Origin: Cymodocea nodosa
Taxonomy: Eukaryota; Streptophyta; Magnoliopsida; Alismatales; Cymodoceaceae
Assembly (NCBI GenBank): GCA_036874045.1
Contig: CM072341.1
Coordinates: forward strand, 19,170,501 to 19,234,500
Direction of reading: 5' to 3'
DNA: 64,000 nt
The notes under the pieces were generated by a model, which did not search any database, was not told the origin of the DNA, and saw only the letters and a list, made by a program, of their open reading frames with translations. Position numbers and translations under genes: made by a program. Shown one piece after another: positions 34,411 through 51,719 of this stretch. The stretch's first letter is position 1. Every line of letters begins with the position of its first letter.

Positions 34411-35629
34411 AAGACGGTGGACAGGTTAAGTCGGTGACGATGGAGTTGGTGGGGGGGGGGAGGAGAGGGGCGGGGTTGAAGCACTACAAATAAGGAGGAG
34501 GGTTTGGGTGGGAGCAGAGACTGGTCTGTGGTGGAGAAGACGCCATGAGAGTGGAGAGCGAAGGTTATGGATGAGATGGTAGCGTCTCGGTCGTTCTTTC
34601 TGTCGTCGTCACTCGTCATGGATGGCGACTGTTGAAGGGGAAGGGGAAGGGGAAGGAAAAACCGAAGGAGAAAAATAATTATCCGAAGTTTTTTTTTAAA
34701 AAAAAAAAATAATAATTATCTGAAGTTGCCCGAAATAATTTTAATTTTTTCCCTTGACAATTTTCTGTACATCTCAGAACACGTACAATTTTGATGGTCA
34801 GTGCTTATTTAACTTAAGTAAAAATTCTTAATTCATGTATTCAAACCTTCTCTCGTGAATTTAATCGATAGATGCATGCATCCGGAGTGACGACGAATAA
34901 ATAATAATTTAATCGATCAAGAATGACGGCATTAGGATTCAAAATTTAATTTACGTAAAAAATATCATTTTTAAAAAATAAATTCGAATTAAAGTCTACG
35001 CACCGGAAGGTGGTGGCGGGTAGGGTGGAGGCATTGCATATTTGCATGGTCCCTTGACTCCGCTAATGACCTTTCAACTTCTCCCCACGGTGGAAGCCTA
35101 TATTGATTTAAAGCCAGTTCAGGTACACTCATAAATTTATATATGTTGATTTTCTTTATTTATTACTAATTGATTTTAAGTTAAAAATTTCATTAACACC
35201 GTCCCACCGTGCGGCGGAGACCGAACTCATTACTTTACGGTAGCAGATAGCCAGGCATCCTCTAATTAACGGTTAAGTATATAATAGTTTAGCTCACCAG
35301 AACTAACAACGTTCGTAATTTTCGTTAGAATTTAAATTCTGGTGTTCATTATTATTTTTGTGGCGGTAGATTGATGACGAGCATGAAGGTTGTTTGGTGC
35401 CTTGGGCAAATCAGCGCAATGAATGCCGGAGTTCCGGTGGTCCGGCCGGGGCCACGGCAAGTGGTGCCGGAAAGAATTGGACGGGCCTTCTTCCGTTCAA
35501 TGCCGCACGAGGGAAAAATACGTGGGCGTGCGTTTTATCTCATCTGGTTTATTTCTTTTGCTTATCAAGTTTACTTAAGATTTAAACTTTAATAAGAATC
35601 ACCAACTCTCGTTGCATCGGTACTCTTAA
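34411..35629. other. PMI1 leader and promoter region, then spacer
   Basis: The first 250 bases are PMI1 upstream sequence on the minus strand and contain a run of ten G at about 34449 and a GGGGAA repeat at about 34636-34656. From 34700 onward it is AT-rich spacer without a supported gene. Confidence 0.45.
34636..34656. repeat. (GGGGAA)n short repeat
   Basis: About three and a half units of GGGGAA just upstream of PMI1. Confidence 0.8.
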
Positions 35630-36276
35630 GAGTTGTCTGTAAATTTAGAAAATGTCATAAAACGTCGTAAAGTAAAATGACGAAATTTTTTTTACCATTT
35701 TCTAAGTATTTGTGCACCAAATGATTTTTCATCATTTTATGTCATTTTTCCTTAGTATATAAGAAACATTTTCTTTCGTTTTCTTAACTTCTGATATCTG
35801 AAATTGATAAAAAATGAAGAAAAAGAAAATATAAATTATCACAGAATATATTAACAATATGTAATTTTAATATAGAAATTATTTGTCTTTAATAGATGAA
35901 AATTGATATTACGAGAGATATGTGGAATAATAAAGATGTATAAAATATATTTTATATTGTAACAATTATTATAAATGACTTTATCTTATATTATTTATAA
36001 TAAATTTTGTTATTCTCTATCTTATAGATAAATACAAAAAAAATTTAATTTATTAATTTTAATATTTTATTTTATAAATAAACATATATATTTTATATTT
36101 TATGATTTTTCATCATTTTCTATTTTATACACAAATATATGTATTTCAAATTACATCATTTTCTGTTATGTAAACAAACATCTTGATTTTTTACTGATTT
36201 TTCATTACTTTATGTCATTTTCATTTTCATCATTTTCTGTGATATTTCATCATTTTCTGAGTGCACAAACACCTTC
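35630..36276. mobile_element. Tourist-like MITE, 647 bp
   Basis: An AT-rich non-coding element with imperfect inverted ends: GAGTTGTCTGTAAATTTAGA on the left against GAAGGTGTTTGTGCACTCAG read inward from the right, both followed by AAAATG. TTAA flanks both sides (35626-35629 and 36277-36280). The interior repeats ATTTTTCATCATTTT-like strings on both arms. It resembles the termini of the nested element near 18.8-19.9 kb (GTGTTTGTG), so the two may belong to related families. Confidence 0.72.
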
Positions 36277-36338
36277 TTAATCAAGCAAATTGTTGTTGAT
36301 TTAGTTTTATCTGGCGTGATGAAGTAGGAAAAAGGAGT

Positions 36339-36522
36339 TGATAAAAGAAGGAAGGAGAGGAAGAAGGCTCAAGAACAGAGGAACGGGGGGAAGATTTTCT
36401 TTAATCATAAAGAATACAATACGTGAGTATGTGTACCTTAAGAATTACTTCTGGAATCCTCTCCAAAAGAGAGAGAAATTAGGATCTAAACTAACAATAC
36501 ATGAAAAGAAAAATATAAGACA
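36339..36522 (-). repeat. 3' LTR of the deleted Copia element
   Basis: Begins TGATAAAAGAAGGAAGG and ends ATATAAGACA on the plus strand, matching the copy at 38596-38780 with scattered mismatches. Confidence 0.8.
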
Positions 36523-36569
36523 ACAAAATAGGGAGGTGCAACACAAAATACGATAGCCTTCGACACCCT

Positions 36570-37557
36570 CTCTCAAGCTGATGGTGTAGTAGCAACCACT
36601 GAAAGCTTGTGACAGAAGTCTTTGAACATTTGAGATCCGACAGGCTTTGTTAAAGCATCAACAATCTCTTGGTCTGAACGAATGAATTTTACATTAAATT
36701 TTCCGTGTGATATATATGATCTCTGATAAAAGGTAGATCCACTTTCAAAGGTTTTGTTCTTGAGTGCTGTACAAGGTTTGCTGTCAAATGTATATGGCAC
36801 TTTGATTATCACACCATATGGTTGGTGTGTTGAATTTAATTCCTAACTCTTGCAGTAACATCCTTAGCCAAATAATTTCACTAGTTGTTGTGTCTGAGAG
36901 TGCATTGTACTCTGATTCTGCACTCGATTTTGTAGTTATGCATTGCTTTCTTGATAACCATGGGATCAGATTAGGCCCCATGAAGACACAGTAGCTAGAG
37001 TGAGATTCTCGATCATCCAGATTCCTTGCCCAATCTACATCGCTAAAGGCATGTATACAATATAATGATTGAGATTGAGACCTTCTGAATGATAAACCAT
37101 GATGCAAAGTTCCTTTTAATGATTGAGCTTGTTTTAGTTCGTAAAAGGACCTTTGTAATTTACACACAAAGTTAGGATGTGATTTATCAACAATGCCCTC
37201 TGGTTGTTTCATGTATATATCTTCTTCTATGTCTCCATGCAAGGATGCATTTGAAACATCTAATTGTTTCATTACCCATCCATTATTAAATGTATGATTG
37301 AGAATTAATCTAATAGTAACAGGTTTGATAACTAGGTTATAAGTTTCCGTAAAATTCACACCATATTTTTGAGAAAAGCCTTGAGCAACTAACCTTGCTC
37401 TATACTTGTCAATTGAGCCATCTGCTTTCTCCTTCACTTTATAGATCCATTTTGATCCCACCATATTTACATTGTGAGGAGGTGGAACTAGACTCCATGT
37501 ATTTGTTTTCATCAGGGCATTATATTTGTCATTCATGGCTACTTGCCACTTTAGCAT
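36570..37557 (-). pseudogene. Copia reverse transcriptase/RNase H remnant with internal deletion
   Basis: The minus-strand frame 36784-37557 starts in the Copia reverse transcriptase (KWIYKVKEKADGS, YRARLVAQGF, MKQLDVSNASLHGDI). It jumps from SFYELKQAQ straight to the RNase H start (AFSDVDWARNLDD, TKSSAESEYNAL, CDNQSAIYI). The segment that should carry the catalytic YVDD motif is missing. A second frame at 36573-36812 holds the tail (IVDALTKPVGS). It cannot encode an active enzyme. Confidence 0.9.
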
Positions 37558-37832
37558 CTCTCATTGCTTGATTAACTGTAGTAGGAATGTGTCTAGTCAC
37601 AACATTAAGAGCATATTTCAAGTTAGGTTTAAATATACCTCTGAAGCCTGTAGTGATAGGTCAGTTTGGGGCTTCTATAGTTGCATTGTTTTCATGTTCT
37701 GTAATGTGTTTAGCTACTGTTGAAGGAGTAGAAAGAGTTGTTGAAGAAAAATTTTCTTCCTGAATAATTTTCAATGGTGTTGAAGTGTTAGATGTCATAT
37801 CTTCAGAATACATTTGATCCTCTTTCTCAGAA

Positions 37833-38480
37833 CTACTGCAAGGTAAAACAACAGTTGGATGGATGCATAGAGTGAAATATTTCAGACTCACTACTAGACA
37901 ATCTTTGATCTCCTTCAGTATTCAATGGAAAATCAGATTCATTAAAAACTATATCTCTTGATATATAAAATCTCTTGTGTTCTGGAGCATAACAAATATA
38001 ACCTTTGTGCTCAGTAGCATAACCTAGAAAGATGCAAGCCACTGATCTAAAACTAAATTTGTTCCTATTGTAGGGCCTTAAATTGGGAAAGCACTTGCAC
38101 CCAAAGACCTTTAAAAAACCATAATCAGGAACAAAATTAAATAGCTTCTGTAAAGGGCTTTTATTATCCAATTGAACAGCCAACATTCTATTAATGACGT
38201 AAACAACAGTATTAAAAGCCTCTGGCCAATAAGATTGAGGGAGTTTAGTGTGAGACATTAATGTGAGACCTGTATTTACCACATGCTTTTGTGTTTCCTC
38301 TCTACATTTCCATTTTGCTCACGTATATAAGGACATGAGAATCTATGTTGAATGTCATTTGATTGAAGATAGTTTTTGAATACCACAAATTCACCCCCCT
38401 TGTCACTTTGAAGCATTTTAATACTTTAGCCCAATCTCTTTTCTATCTGATTCTTGAAAGTGATAAAAGTATTTAGGGCC
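37833..38480 (-). pseudogene. Copia integrase remnant
   Basis: The minus-strand frame 37833-38282 carries LPQSYWPEAFNTVVYVINR, KVFGCKCFP and FRSVACIFLGYA, the C-terminal half of Copia integrase. Sequence upstream to about 38480, in a broken frame, adds SDKGGEFVVFKNYLQ and CPYIREQNGNVERKHK, the catalytic Asp and Glu regions. The start of integrase, protease and gag are missing. Confidence 0.88.
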
Positions 38481-38595
38481 TTAGATTTACAGGTTAAAGG
38501 AAAAAGAAGACAGACATTACTGCAGAAGGAGATGAAGATGTAAAGGTGGACGCAGCAGAAGACATTACTGCAGGCTCGACGCCTTCATACCAAGT

Positions 38596-38780
38596 TGAGA
38601 AAAGAAGGAAGGAGAGGAAGAAGACTCAGGAACCGAGGAATGGGGGAAGATTTTCCTTAATCATAAAGAATACAATACATGGGTATTTATACCTTAAGAA
38701 TTACTTCTGGAATCTTCTCGGGAAGAGAGAGAAAATAGATCTAATTTTCATACAATACAAGAAAAGAAAAATATAAGACA
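38596..38780 (-). repeat. 5' LTR of the deleted Copia element
   Basis: Begins TGAGAAAAGAAGGAAGG and ends ATATAAGACA on the plus strand. In the element's own orientation it is followed by a primer-site-like TGGTATGAAGG. Confidence 0.8.
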
Positions 38781-41634
38781 AAATGGTTCATCTAATTTTC
38801 ATCTAAGTTAAAGTTTGGTAGAACGTACCTATAGATAATTTTTATATATTCGGAAAAAAGATGAGTTGTGAATTGGACCCAACAATATTAGATCAAAAGA
38901 TTTCACATGTACTGCATTTAAGGTGTAAAGGTTGAAGAACAGAAGAGAAGAACATGGGAGAGAGAGACATAGAAACCACAAAAAATGTTCTTTCTCTCTG
39001 ACTCCATTCTTATTTCAGCAGACGGTCACCAATGAATTTTCTTGGTAATACCTATTTTCTAAAATTAATTTATTTTTTAAAATTAAAATCTATTTATATA
39101 ATTATTTAAATTATACTATAGTCTATTATGAATGAAAATTTCAACTTAATTTAAGTAATATTGGTTAGTTATTTATTTTTCAATTTGAAAATCAATGATT
39201 CAAATTTAACAAAAAAAAGTGAGTTTTAAGACATTTACATCAAGGATCAATATTTATTTAATTTAGGTAAAAATTGTATCATGTATTTGTAGTCATATGA
39301 TAGTAAAATTCATATAATTTTTTTCATTTCTCCTACGTATTTATGAAGAGCACAAAGAACTTAACATACCTAGCGTGGCCACTAAGAAATTTAATTTATT
39401 ATTTTTTGATTGTATCAAAGCATTCACTTAATCAATAGGATTTAGGTTCATATAAATGATGAGTCTTTTTACGTACTTTTATTAGAACAGATTTACGTAC
39501 TTCTATCAATAAAATACTTGTATGCTAAAAAATAAGCTACAAAAAAAGAAACATGTGAAAAATCTTACGTTAAAAAAATGTTAAGATAAGATTTATGTTA
39601 ATATATACATAATGACTCGTTATTAATTAATTTTAAGATAAAATATTTTACATTAAATTCTTATTGAATTAGCGTTGCTTCGTTCTTTCTCGTGGCTTCT
39701 TCCCAACGGTGGTGGACATCGATGGCCATGGTTGTTCTACGTTGTCTCCATGATGATCTCATGTTCCTTGTGAATTTTGTATCGATCTTGTCATCATTCT
39801 CTTTTATTCCGTGGATTCTACCATTACACGTCATCTTTTCCACCTCTCCTTTTTGGTCGTGCCTCACGGTAACATCAAATGTATTATTATTACATATATT
39901 CTTAATATTTTCTATCGTTGCGTACTCATCTGCTATCTGCTGCCCGCCCTCCTCCGTCATCTTCATCCACTGTTGTCTTGCCTGCCACGTACGCTCCTTG
40001 ATTAATTATGCACTTTATTTTATCACCTTGTTAGCTACAATTAACGCGCTTTTATGTTACCCACACTCACCCACGCATGTTTTTCGATCCATAAATATTT
40101 TTAATATTTTGAAAGTCAAACTTTCTACACCTTGCCATATTCATAAATTATCATGAAATGATATTTTAATTAATTTTGTATTCATATATAAAATGGTAAC
40201 ATAAAATAATATATAAAAAAATTTAGTACTTTTTTTTTTCTTGAAGGTGACACTTCATAAACACTTAAATAATTTGATGTACACTACAATTATCTATGTA
40301 GATGATAACATGTAATATTTTATGAACACTCAAACAGTCTAGTGTACATCAAGAATATCCATGAAGTTAAAAACTTCTAAGAGTAAGTATTCTTAGGTAC
40401 CTAGAAAGACATTCTCTTAGAATTTAATTTCATGTATCATGTATTTTATCTCTTAAACATTCTCAACTAATCAGAGGTACCCAAGTAGCCTCATCCACCA
40501 ACTTAATTGAGAATACTAATAGAAACAAGACACACAATGTTGATACATAATTTTTAGATAAATGCACGTACCTACTACTTACCTATACATAAGCATAGTG
40601 AACCAACACTACTGCTTATAAGTGTTACACGAGAACTTCTCAGGTGATTAACTATTCTAGTTTTGATTCTATCTAAATACAGTTAACTCTAGAGTTCTTA
40701 TAGAAATGAGTGTTTGGTAATAAATATAAATGCACCTAAAAAAAATTAATGTTTACTTTAACAATCACATAAATGATATATTGACAAAATAATGCTATCT
40801 AAAAGTTTAGTTGTACCATTTTGAGAAGCTATTTGATTGTCCACATAAAGTTACGTATGCAAGAAAGTAATGATACTAAAAATAATGTTTGGTAGTACTA
40901 TTTTGTATCACAATGTTTGTTCTAAAATTTTTTTTCAAAGAATATTAAAATACTAGAGACAAATCGTTCTTATTTAGTATTACAAATTATAAACTAGTAA
41001 CGCAAAATTATATCTAAAAATATTTTGTAGAATTGCTTAGTTTACAACTACTCATAGATTGATGTTTTATAAAAAATGACATTTTCAAACATATTTCGCC
41101 AATGTTTTACATCAGTACTTAAAACCCTAACCGTCTCTAGCTACGATTTATTCGTTTGCTGAAGTTAATGAATCCAAAGCATTGAAGTTTGCTGACCACA
41201 AGCCTTCAAATTTTAGGATGCAAGGTCGATAAGATGGAAACACCAGGAGATGCTGGATTGCTTACGAGTGTTAAAAAGCCCCCAGCCCCCACTTGTTGCT
41301 GCCATGGAAGTCATTAACTTTGTATCAATGAACGGTGGCCCCACCTAGAGCTGTTGTTTACTTTATTAATGAACATGATTACATTCCGTCAAAAAAATCA
41401 CGAGGCTGAATACACGAATAAGAAGGGAAAAAGCTTGTATTGTACATTAATTAACTAACGAAAAATCGTGATTTCATGGTCGTATTTTGGTATATTCTTA
41501 ATCCTCATATATCAATCATCTTTACATCGATCTTGCATCCCTGGTACAAAATGGGAACGTGAAGCGGTGAAGTTAACGAGGCTGGTAGGTCATAATTAAG
41601 TAGGAGCTGCATATCATACATGTTTAAAAACAAC
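38781..41634. other. AT-rich intergenic region
   Basis: No gene is supported. A diverged direct repeat occurs near 40250-40370 (CTTCATAAACACTTAAATAATT / TTTTATGAACACTCAAACAGTC, each followed by a TGTACA-containing segment). The last 300 bases before 41635 are probably the 3' untranslated region of the CDPK gene. Open frames near 39661-40156 show no recognisable motif. Confidence 0.4.
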
Positions 41635-46262
<4,628 letters not shown>

Positions 46263-46772
46263 CAAACACTCCACCGTCAGATCGAACACGCGCCGCACAT
46301 CGACCAGAACAAACACCACCGAATCCAAAGTAAACACGAATTCTCAAATCAGGAGAGGATATTTCCTTGTTCCGACACAAATCCCCACGTTATCGGGAAG
46401 AACGGAACCCTAGCTTATACTTAAAAAAGGAAGCAATAAACAAACCGAGATCAACAGGCATGGCATGATCAATCGCAAGCAAACTCACTCAACTCCTCTG
46501 TCCACACGTAGAAAGCAACAAAAAAAAAAAAAACAAAAAGACGTGATCCAGATCAGTCTCTTCCCTCGCAAAGAACACCACCAGCCAAACGCTCCAGATC
46601 TCCAACCGAGCTGGACGGCAGAGATGGCAATGCCTGGAGTAGATTTCGCGCGATCGTCAGTAATTCTCGAACCTGTATCGGTCAGAACGGAGACGCATGC
46701 ACCGACAAATCGTTCACGTTTCCCGATCCGTAAATTTATCGACGTTTGCTGTCCTCGTTTTCCAGCTGCCGC

Positions 46773-46814
<42 letters not shown>

Positions 46815-49071
46815 GGGGGAAGGAGAAGTCGGAGGGGAACACCCGAAGACCACCACCACCACCAGCAATGAAGGTGCCGCCGACCGCTCACGTTATTTTC
46901 CTCTCCTTTTTCTGGAAGTTTGGATGTCTATAATTATATAAAAAGGTAAGGGATTTGACTTGAGAGTGATCTGTCCTGTCGCGGAGACGTCGTTATCGGG
47001 GAAGGAAGGGAAGGGAGGAGATCACGGCCCACCGGTGGGAACGGGGCCAGAGGGAAATAAATAAATGTATCGGAGAAAATTAGGAAAAATAAAGGGTATT
47101 TTTGGAAAATTTAAGGTTGGGAATGGGAGGTGGCCCCACAAGTCCACCTTTCGCCGGACGCAGCTTATCTTTTGATTTTTGACTCATTCCAAATATATAT
47201 AAGCACTGATATTTATGTTTTAAAATTTAATTTATTATCATTACTTATCGTTAAGAGAGATGTGTACGAAGAAAAGCGTGGAAAAATATTGTTACTTTTT
47301 GTTATAATTTTCAAAGAAAGATTTACAAGAATAAGTAGAGTGTTTTTTTTTCTTCTTTTCGAGTTGTAATGTTTGAAAATGATAAAAAGTGAGAAAAAAA
47401 ATAAGAAGAGGAAAAAATAAAAGAAAATATAATTTGTTAAATTTATATGTTAAAAGAATAAAATAATAATAATAATATTAATATATTTTATAATATGTTA
47501 AATTTATATATTCGTAATATATAATGTACTATAATATTTCTAATTTTTTTTAAAACTTGAGATGTATATAAATATTTTTATGTTATTTATTTATATTTTA
47601 TTACATTTTATTATATTTTTATTTTTTGAATATTTCTGTTACTTTTTAATTAATACACAAATACGTAATTTTATTTTTTGTTACTTTTGATTACTTTCCA
47701 AGTACATAAATAGACCTTAATAGTTAATAAGTTTAACCATTACTAAAATCTTGCCAAAATAATTTTAAACAACTCTATTTCTCTCTCTCAATTCATTGCA
47801 ATGGAATGATGATTGGATTTAAAGTAAAATCAAGCGAAACCATACACCCACTTTTAGTACCGTCATTTGTAGTAATGGTTTTCTTTTCCAAAAATGGAAT
47901 AACAATTCGTATGGTAGCCTGACGAAGGGAAGGTGGAATGCTGTTAATCTACTTACACTATTCCGACAACTTTCAATAGAGACTTTATTCCACTGCTTAT
48001 TCTAATATTCAACCAAATTAGATTACTTTTTAATATTATTTTCACCTAAAAATTCTAAACTATTCAAAGATAATGACAATTCTAAACCATTCAAGCATAC
48101 AATACTACTACTTATTCCTGTTTCACTTATTCTTTGAGGGGGCTTCGTGAATAAATCCTACCATGGCAGGGGCAAGATTACGATCAAGATGGTGCTATCA
48201 TCTTAATACCAATCTGTGCCCTTGTAAAACCTCATGTCATTCAACATGTGGCAGATGATAATTGATGAAATTTTTTTATGCAGAAATCCAAGAAAAGAAG
48301 CATCATTTCTATCACCATTTCATTTCTCATCTCTTCCTGCTTTTATTCTTCAAGTTTGCAATTATTGCTATCTTGTAGGAGTGAGTTACTACCTCATCCA
48401 AGAAGTACACAGGAGCATGGCTAGAGTTGCTGTTGCTTGTCAAAGTTAAATGCTCTACTACCATCAACATTTTTGTTAGCTCTCCAAATTTCCATCTTTT
48501 CCATTTACATAGATCTTACGGTAGTTTTTTGTAAGATTATTTTATTTTTCCACCTTTTTATGTGGATATTTAGATCTACTCGTAAAACTTTGTATTGGAT
48601 ACATCCATATATTCATTAGATCTACCTTGAAAATATGTATTTTTCTTTAGATTTATCTTAAAAACATGTATTTCTCTATTTTCAGATAAATATTGTATTT
48701 TCGAGTATTGTTATACAATTTTAGAGAATTCTTTTAATGTCGTGAATGTCCAAAAATCAGATTCAATTATTTTAGATATATATTATTGTTTACTTTATCT
48801 TGTTCTAAAAGTTTGTACTGAAAATATGAAATTCATAATTCTGCACTTTTTTAATGGAATTCTATGGTTTGAATCAAACTTCCATCAATAGCATCACTAA
48901 AGTCTGATAAGTTTTCATTTTTTGTTAGACCAAAGTCTGAGAAAAAACGAAGTTGAAATCCATGCAGAGTGATCGAAGACGTTGTACCAGAGTAATAATT
49001 AAAAGTGGCATCTCTTCTGGAATCATACTAAAATATATCTTACTGAACCAGACTGGAGTGTCACTTGGCAT
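46263..49071. other. CDPK leader and promoter region, then AT-rich spacer
   Basis: The stretch 46263-46990 is GC-rich upstream sequence of the CDPK gene with a (GA)n run and a CCACCA run. From about 47150 to 47740 is AT-rich sequence with MITE-like composition but no inverted ends I could pair. The rest is spacer without a supported gene. Confidence 0.4.
46775..46811. repeat. (GA)n microsatellite in the CDPK leader region
   Basis: An uninterrupted GA run of about 18 units, followed by a G-rich tract. On the transcribed minus strand it is a (TC)n tract, common in plant 5' leaders. Confidence 0.9.
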
Positions 49072-51618
49072 CTAATGCTGTTCCTCAGAGATCCCATCAT
49101 CAATAGTTCCTGTGAAGTTGCGCCTTTCATCGGATGAAGCTGTGATTACGGGCATCCATACATCTGCGGTACTGCTCAACAATGATTTCACTTGTGGGTC
49201 AGCCGCCATGGCTGAGGATATCATTTCATCAACATCGTCTAATTTGGCTGACAACTTGTCCAATTCCCTTGCAATTTCAAGCTTCGATCAAGTGCAAGAA
49301 CACAAGGTAAGAATCTATGCTACCGGGAGAGTGGAGGACAAAGCAGGGTCTCATCCTACCTCATCAATTGGTGCAGATGGTTTAGGTACTTTGGTAACCT
49401 CCAGACCAAGAGCTTCAATTTTTGCACGTAATTCAACTTCCTCTTGGTTGGTTAACGATTCCACCTAAAAATTGTTAACTTAAATCGTCACAAAAAAGTT
49501 GATTCCAGAAAATAGCAACCACATGAGGAAGAAATGCATGAAAACAGAGACAAAGGTCTCCCCTATATGGCCTCATCTGAAGCAAGAAAAACAAACTGCA
49601 CCAACTTCTCAAGAATGGAAAAGCATAAGAGCATGGGTGAAAAGTATTAGTTTAAAATTCTTTAGATGTTCTTATCTTAGTAAATTTATTTAGTTAAAAA
49701 TGCTTTAAATCCACGCACGTGCCATTGACCATATCTAAAGTAGACAAGTAAACTAGTTTGATAGGAGTTCACACTTAATTTACACAGTTCAGGATCTGTT
49801 TATTTAAAAATAAATTAAAACATGGAAGCAATTAGGAGGAATTCCTCCTTAATCGAGTAATTGAATTCTTTCTTTGTGGTCAAACTTCATAAGTTTGGAT
49901 GAAGTTTGGCCAGCAATATAGTGGAAATGGAAGGGGTTTGTTTTCCTTCAAAAAAGTGGAAATGTCATCTTCATCAATTTCGTTTTCCTTATGTAAGGGA
50001 GGTAATCTGACAATCAACATCAACACATTGGAAAATAAATATAATTCTAAGAAATCAAATATCTACCAACCAAACATTAAAATTTCAAATTCCAATTATA
50101 AAATAAAAACTCCAATATTTGGATTTCCATTTCCAGGAATTCAACTCCAGGTGGAACCACGTTTCCAACAAAACAAACATGAATATAACAGAAAAGATGA
50201 AGAAACACTAGATGTGCATATAGCCTTGATGCAGATATACAATGGACGTGCTAGGAAAATATTTGAGTGAAAAATGCTTGCAAGCCTGCTTGCTTGCCCG
50301 AACAATATTCACACTTTAATGTAGAAACAAATTACTACAGAAGCGGTGTAATGGTAAAAGAAAGGACTACTCTCTTCATGGTACCTTTTAGTGGGTCAGC
50401 CAAAAATCTTATTTCCCTTGAGAAACAAGTTTTTATCATTCCACAACATAAAAGTATATGAACTTCTACTCATATTATTGATTTAGAAATTCAGTGTTGT
50501 AACAAAGCTCGAAGTCTGGGTCTCACACTAAAAGTCAGAACTCAGGAGATAGATCTTAAATGGGCAATCGGTAGCAAATTTTGATATCACATTTTTTCAG
50601 AAAAGCTAATTTATTAGAAAGCAACACTGTTCGAAACTTTTTAAGTGACAATGTTGTGAATGCAAAAATGTTATGGGAAAGTCATAGAACCAAGGAAAAT
50701 GTTTCAAAAAAATTTCTATAAACTTCCTCCTAATAAATTTTTGAAATTTACTAATTTTAAACTAACATGTAGAAGCTACGATCTCAAGGAAGAAAAAATT
50801 GCTAAAATTCTTTTGATAAAAAGCACTTTTCAGAAAAACTATTGTAGAGGTACAGTTTTAAACGCAAGCTAAATTGAAGTCAGTCATGCTTTTATAACTT
50901 GGATATCACAGGGAACTCATGAGGTTTTTGAAATTGATAAGAAATAAACTCACTAGTATTTAAACTCCAGTGGGAAGAATAAAATCACACATCCTTCGTC
51001 AATTTAGCTACTTAAAATTAGCAGATCACAAGATATTTCATCGTCTATCTTAAAAAACGACGCATATACCAAGGATGGCATTAGAACTACCGGCTTCCCA
51101 AATTGCGAAGACTTCAAGCAGGAGTGTCCCGAGCCAAAAATTAACAAAATCACATCAAACCCAAACCGTAAAAAGGAATTTGGATCCTCATCATTTCCCA
51201 CTCAACACACACACAAACGATTGACAGTTACCAATCAGAAGTTTGGCTCGACAATAACACGAAAAGCTATCCTGCAATTCCCAACACAAAAGTCAACACA
51301 CAACTTTCTGTGGGAAAATTCCCCATCCACTCAAGCACATCAACTCCAAAAATTAGCAGGAGCGAACACACACACCAGCCCAAGATTTCGATGAGACGAA
51401 TAAAAGCAAACGAAGACGCAGTTCAAAGGAGGAAGACATGAATCATGACATGAAAGCATGATACGCCGAGAAAATTGAATTGTGGAGTCTACTACGATCT
51501 GGACGCCTAAAATATAGAAATTCTGATGCGTGAATGCGACAGAAAAAACCTCTTGCAGCAAACGATTTAGCAGTTGGAAGAGCTGAGCGTCGTCCGGCTT
51601 CCCACCTTCTGTTGCCAT
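49072..51618 (-). CDS. Small protein of unknown function, conserved-looking, 3 exons
   Basis: Exons are 51550-51618, 49360-49464 and 49072-49281, all phase 0 with GT-AG junctions, giving 127 residues. I do not recognise a named domain. The start is MATEGGKPDDAQLFQLLNRL. The middle (LTNQEEVELRAKIEALGLEV) looks helical and charged. The last exon reads LDKLSAKLDDVDEMISSAM, then DPQVKSLLSSTADVWMPVIT, suggesting a coiled coil followed by an ordered C-terminal motif. There is no signal peptide or membrane segment. Clean splice phases and an even, protein-like composition across three separated exons argue that it is a real gene, and I have a general memory of plant proteins of this pattern annotated as uncharacterised. 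The first intron is about 2.1 kb, unusually large for the gene. The 3' splice site of the last exon (CGAAG|CTT) is weaker than the others. Confidence 0.75.
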
Positions 51619-51641
51619 CCCTCCCTCCCTCCCTCCCTCTC
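51619..51641. repeat. (CCCT)n microsatellite
   Basis: About five to six CCCT units directly next to the start codon of the unknown three-exon gene. On the transcribed strand it is a (GGGA)n leader. Confidence 0.85.
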
Positions 51642-51719
51642 TCGGACGAAAGACCAAGGTTTGGAGAGCTTCGAGTTTTATTTCCTTTATATATCATCAG
51701 GTCATGGTGTCCTTCAAAG

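Larger units (their letters stand above)
36339..38780 (-). mobile_element. Deleted Ty1/Copia-type retroelement with two short LTRs
   Basis: Two direct repeats of about 185 bases (36339-36522 and 38596-38780), each TG...CA, flank about 2.1 kb of Copia coding remnants in minus orientation. Next to the right LTR, on the minus strand, TGGTATGAAGG resembles the initiator-Met-tRNA primer site of Copia elements. Inside are part of integrase, an internally deleted reverse transcriptase joined to RNase H, and the C-terminal tail. gag and protease are absent. The LTRs differ at many positions, so the insertion is not recent. I found no matching target-site duplication. Confidence 0.85.

Noticed and set aside
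39661-40156. Opposed open frames of 101 and 154 codons
   Set aside because: No recognisable domain, no splice or coding signature, and they lie in AT-rich spacer.
46263-46337. Upstream in-frame ATG extending the CDPK N-terminus by 25 residues
   Set aside because: It would bury the MGNTC acylation signal that must be at the N-terminus in this kinase group.
47150-47740. AT-rich block with MITE-like composition upstream of the CDPK gene
   Set aside because: The right end (AAGGTCTATTTATGTACTTGG read inward) has no convincing inverted partner on the left and no clear target duplication.
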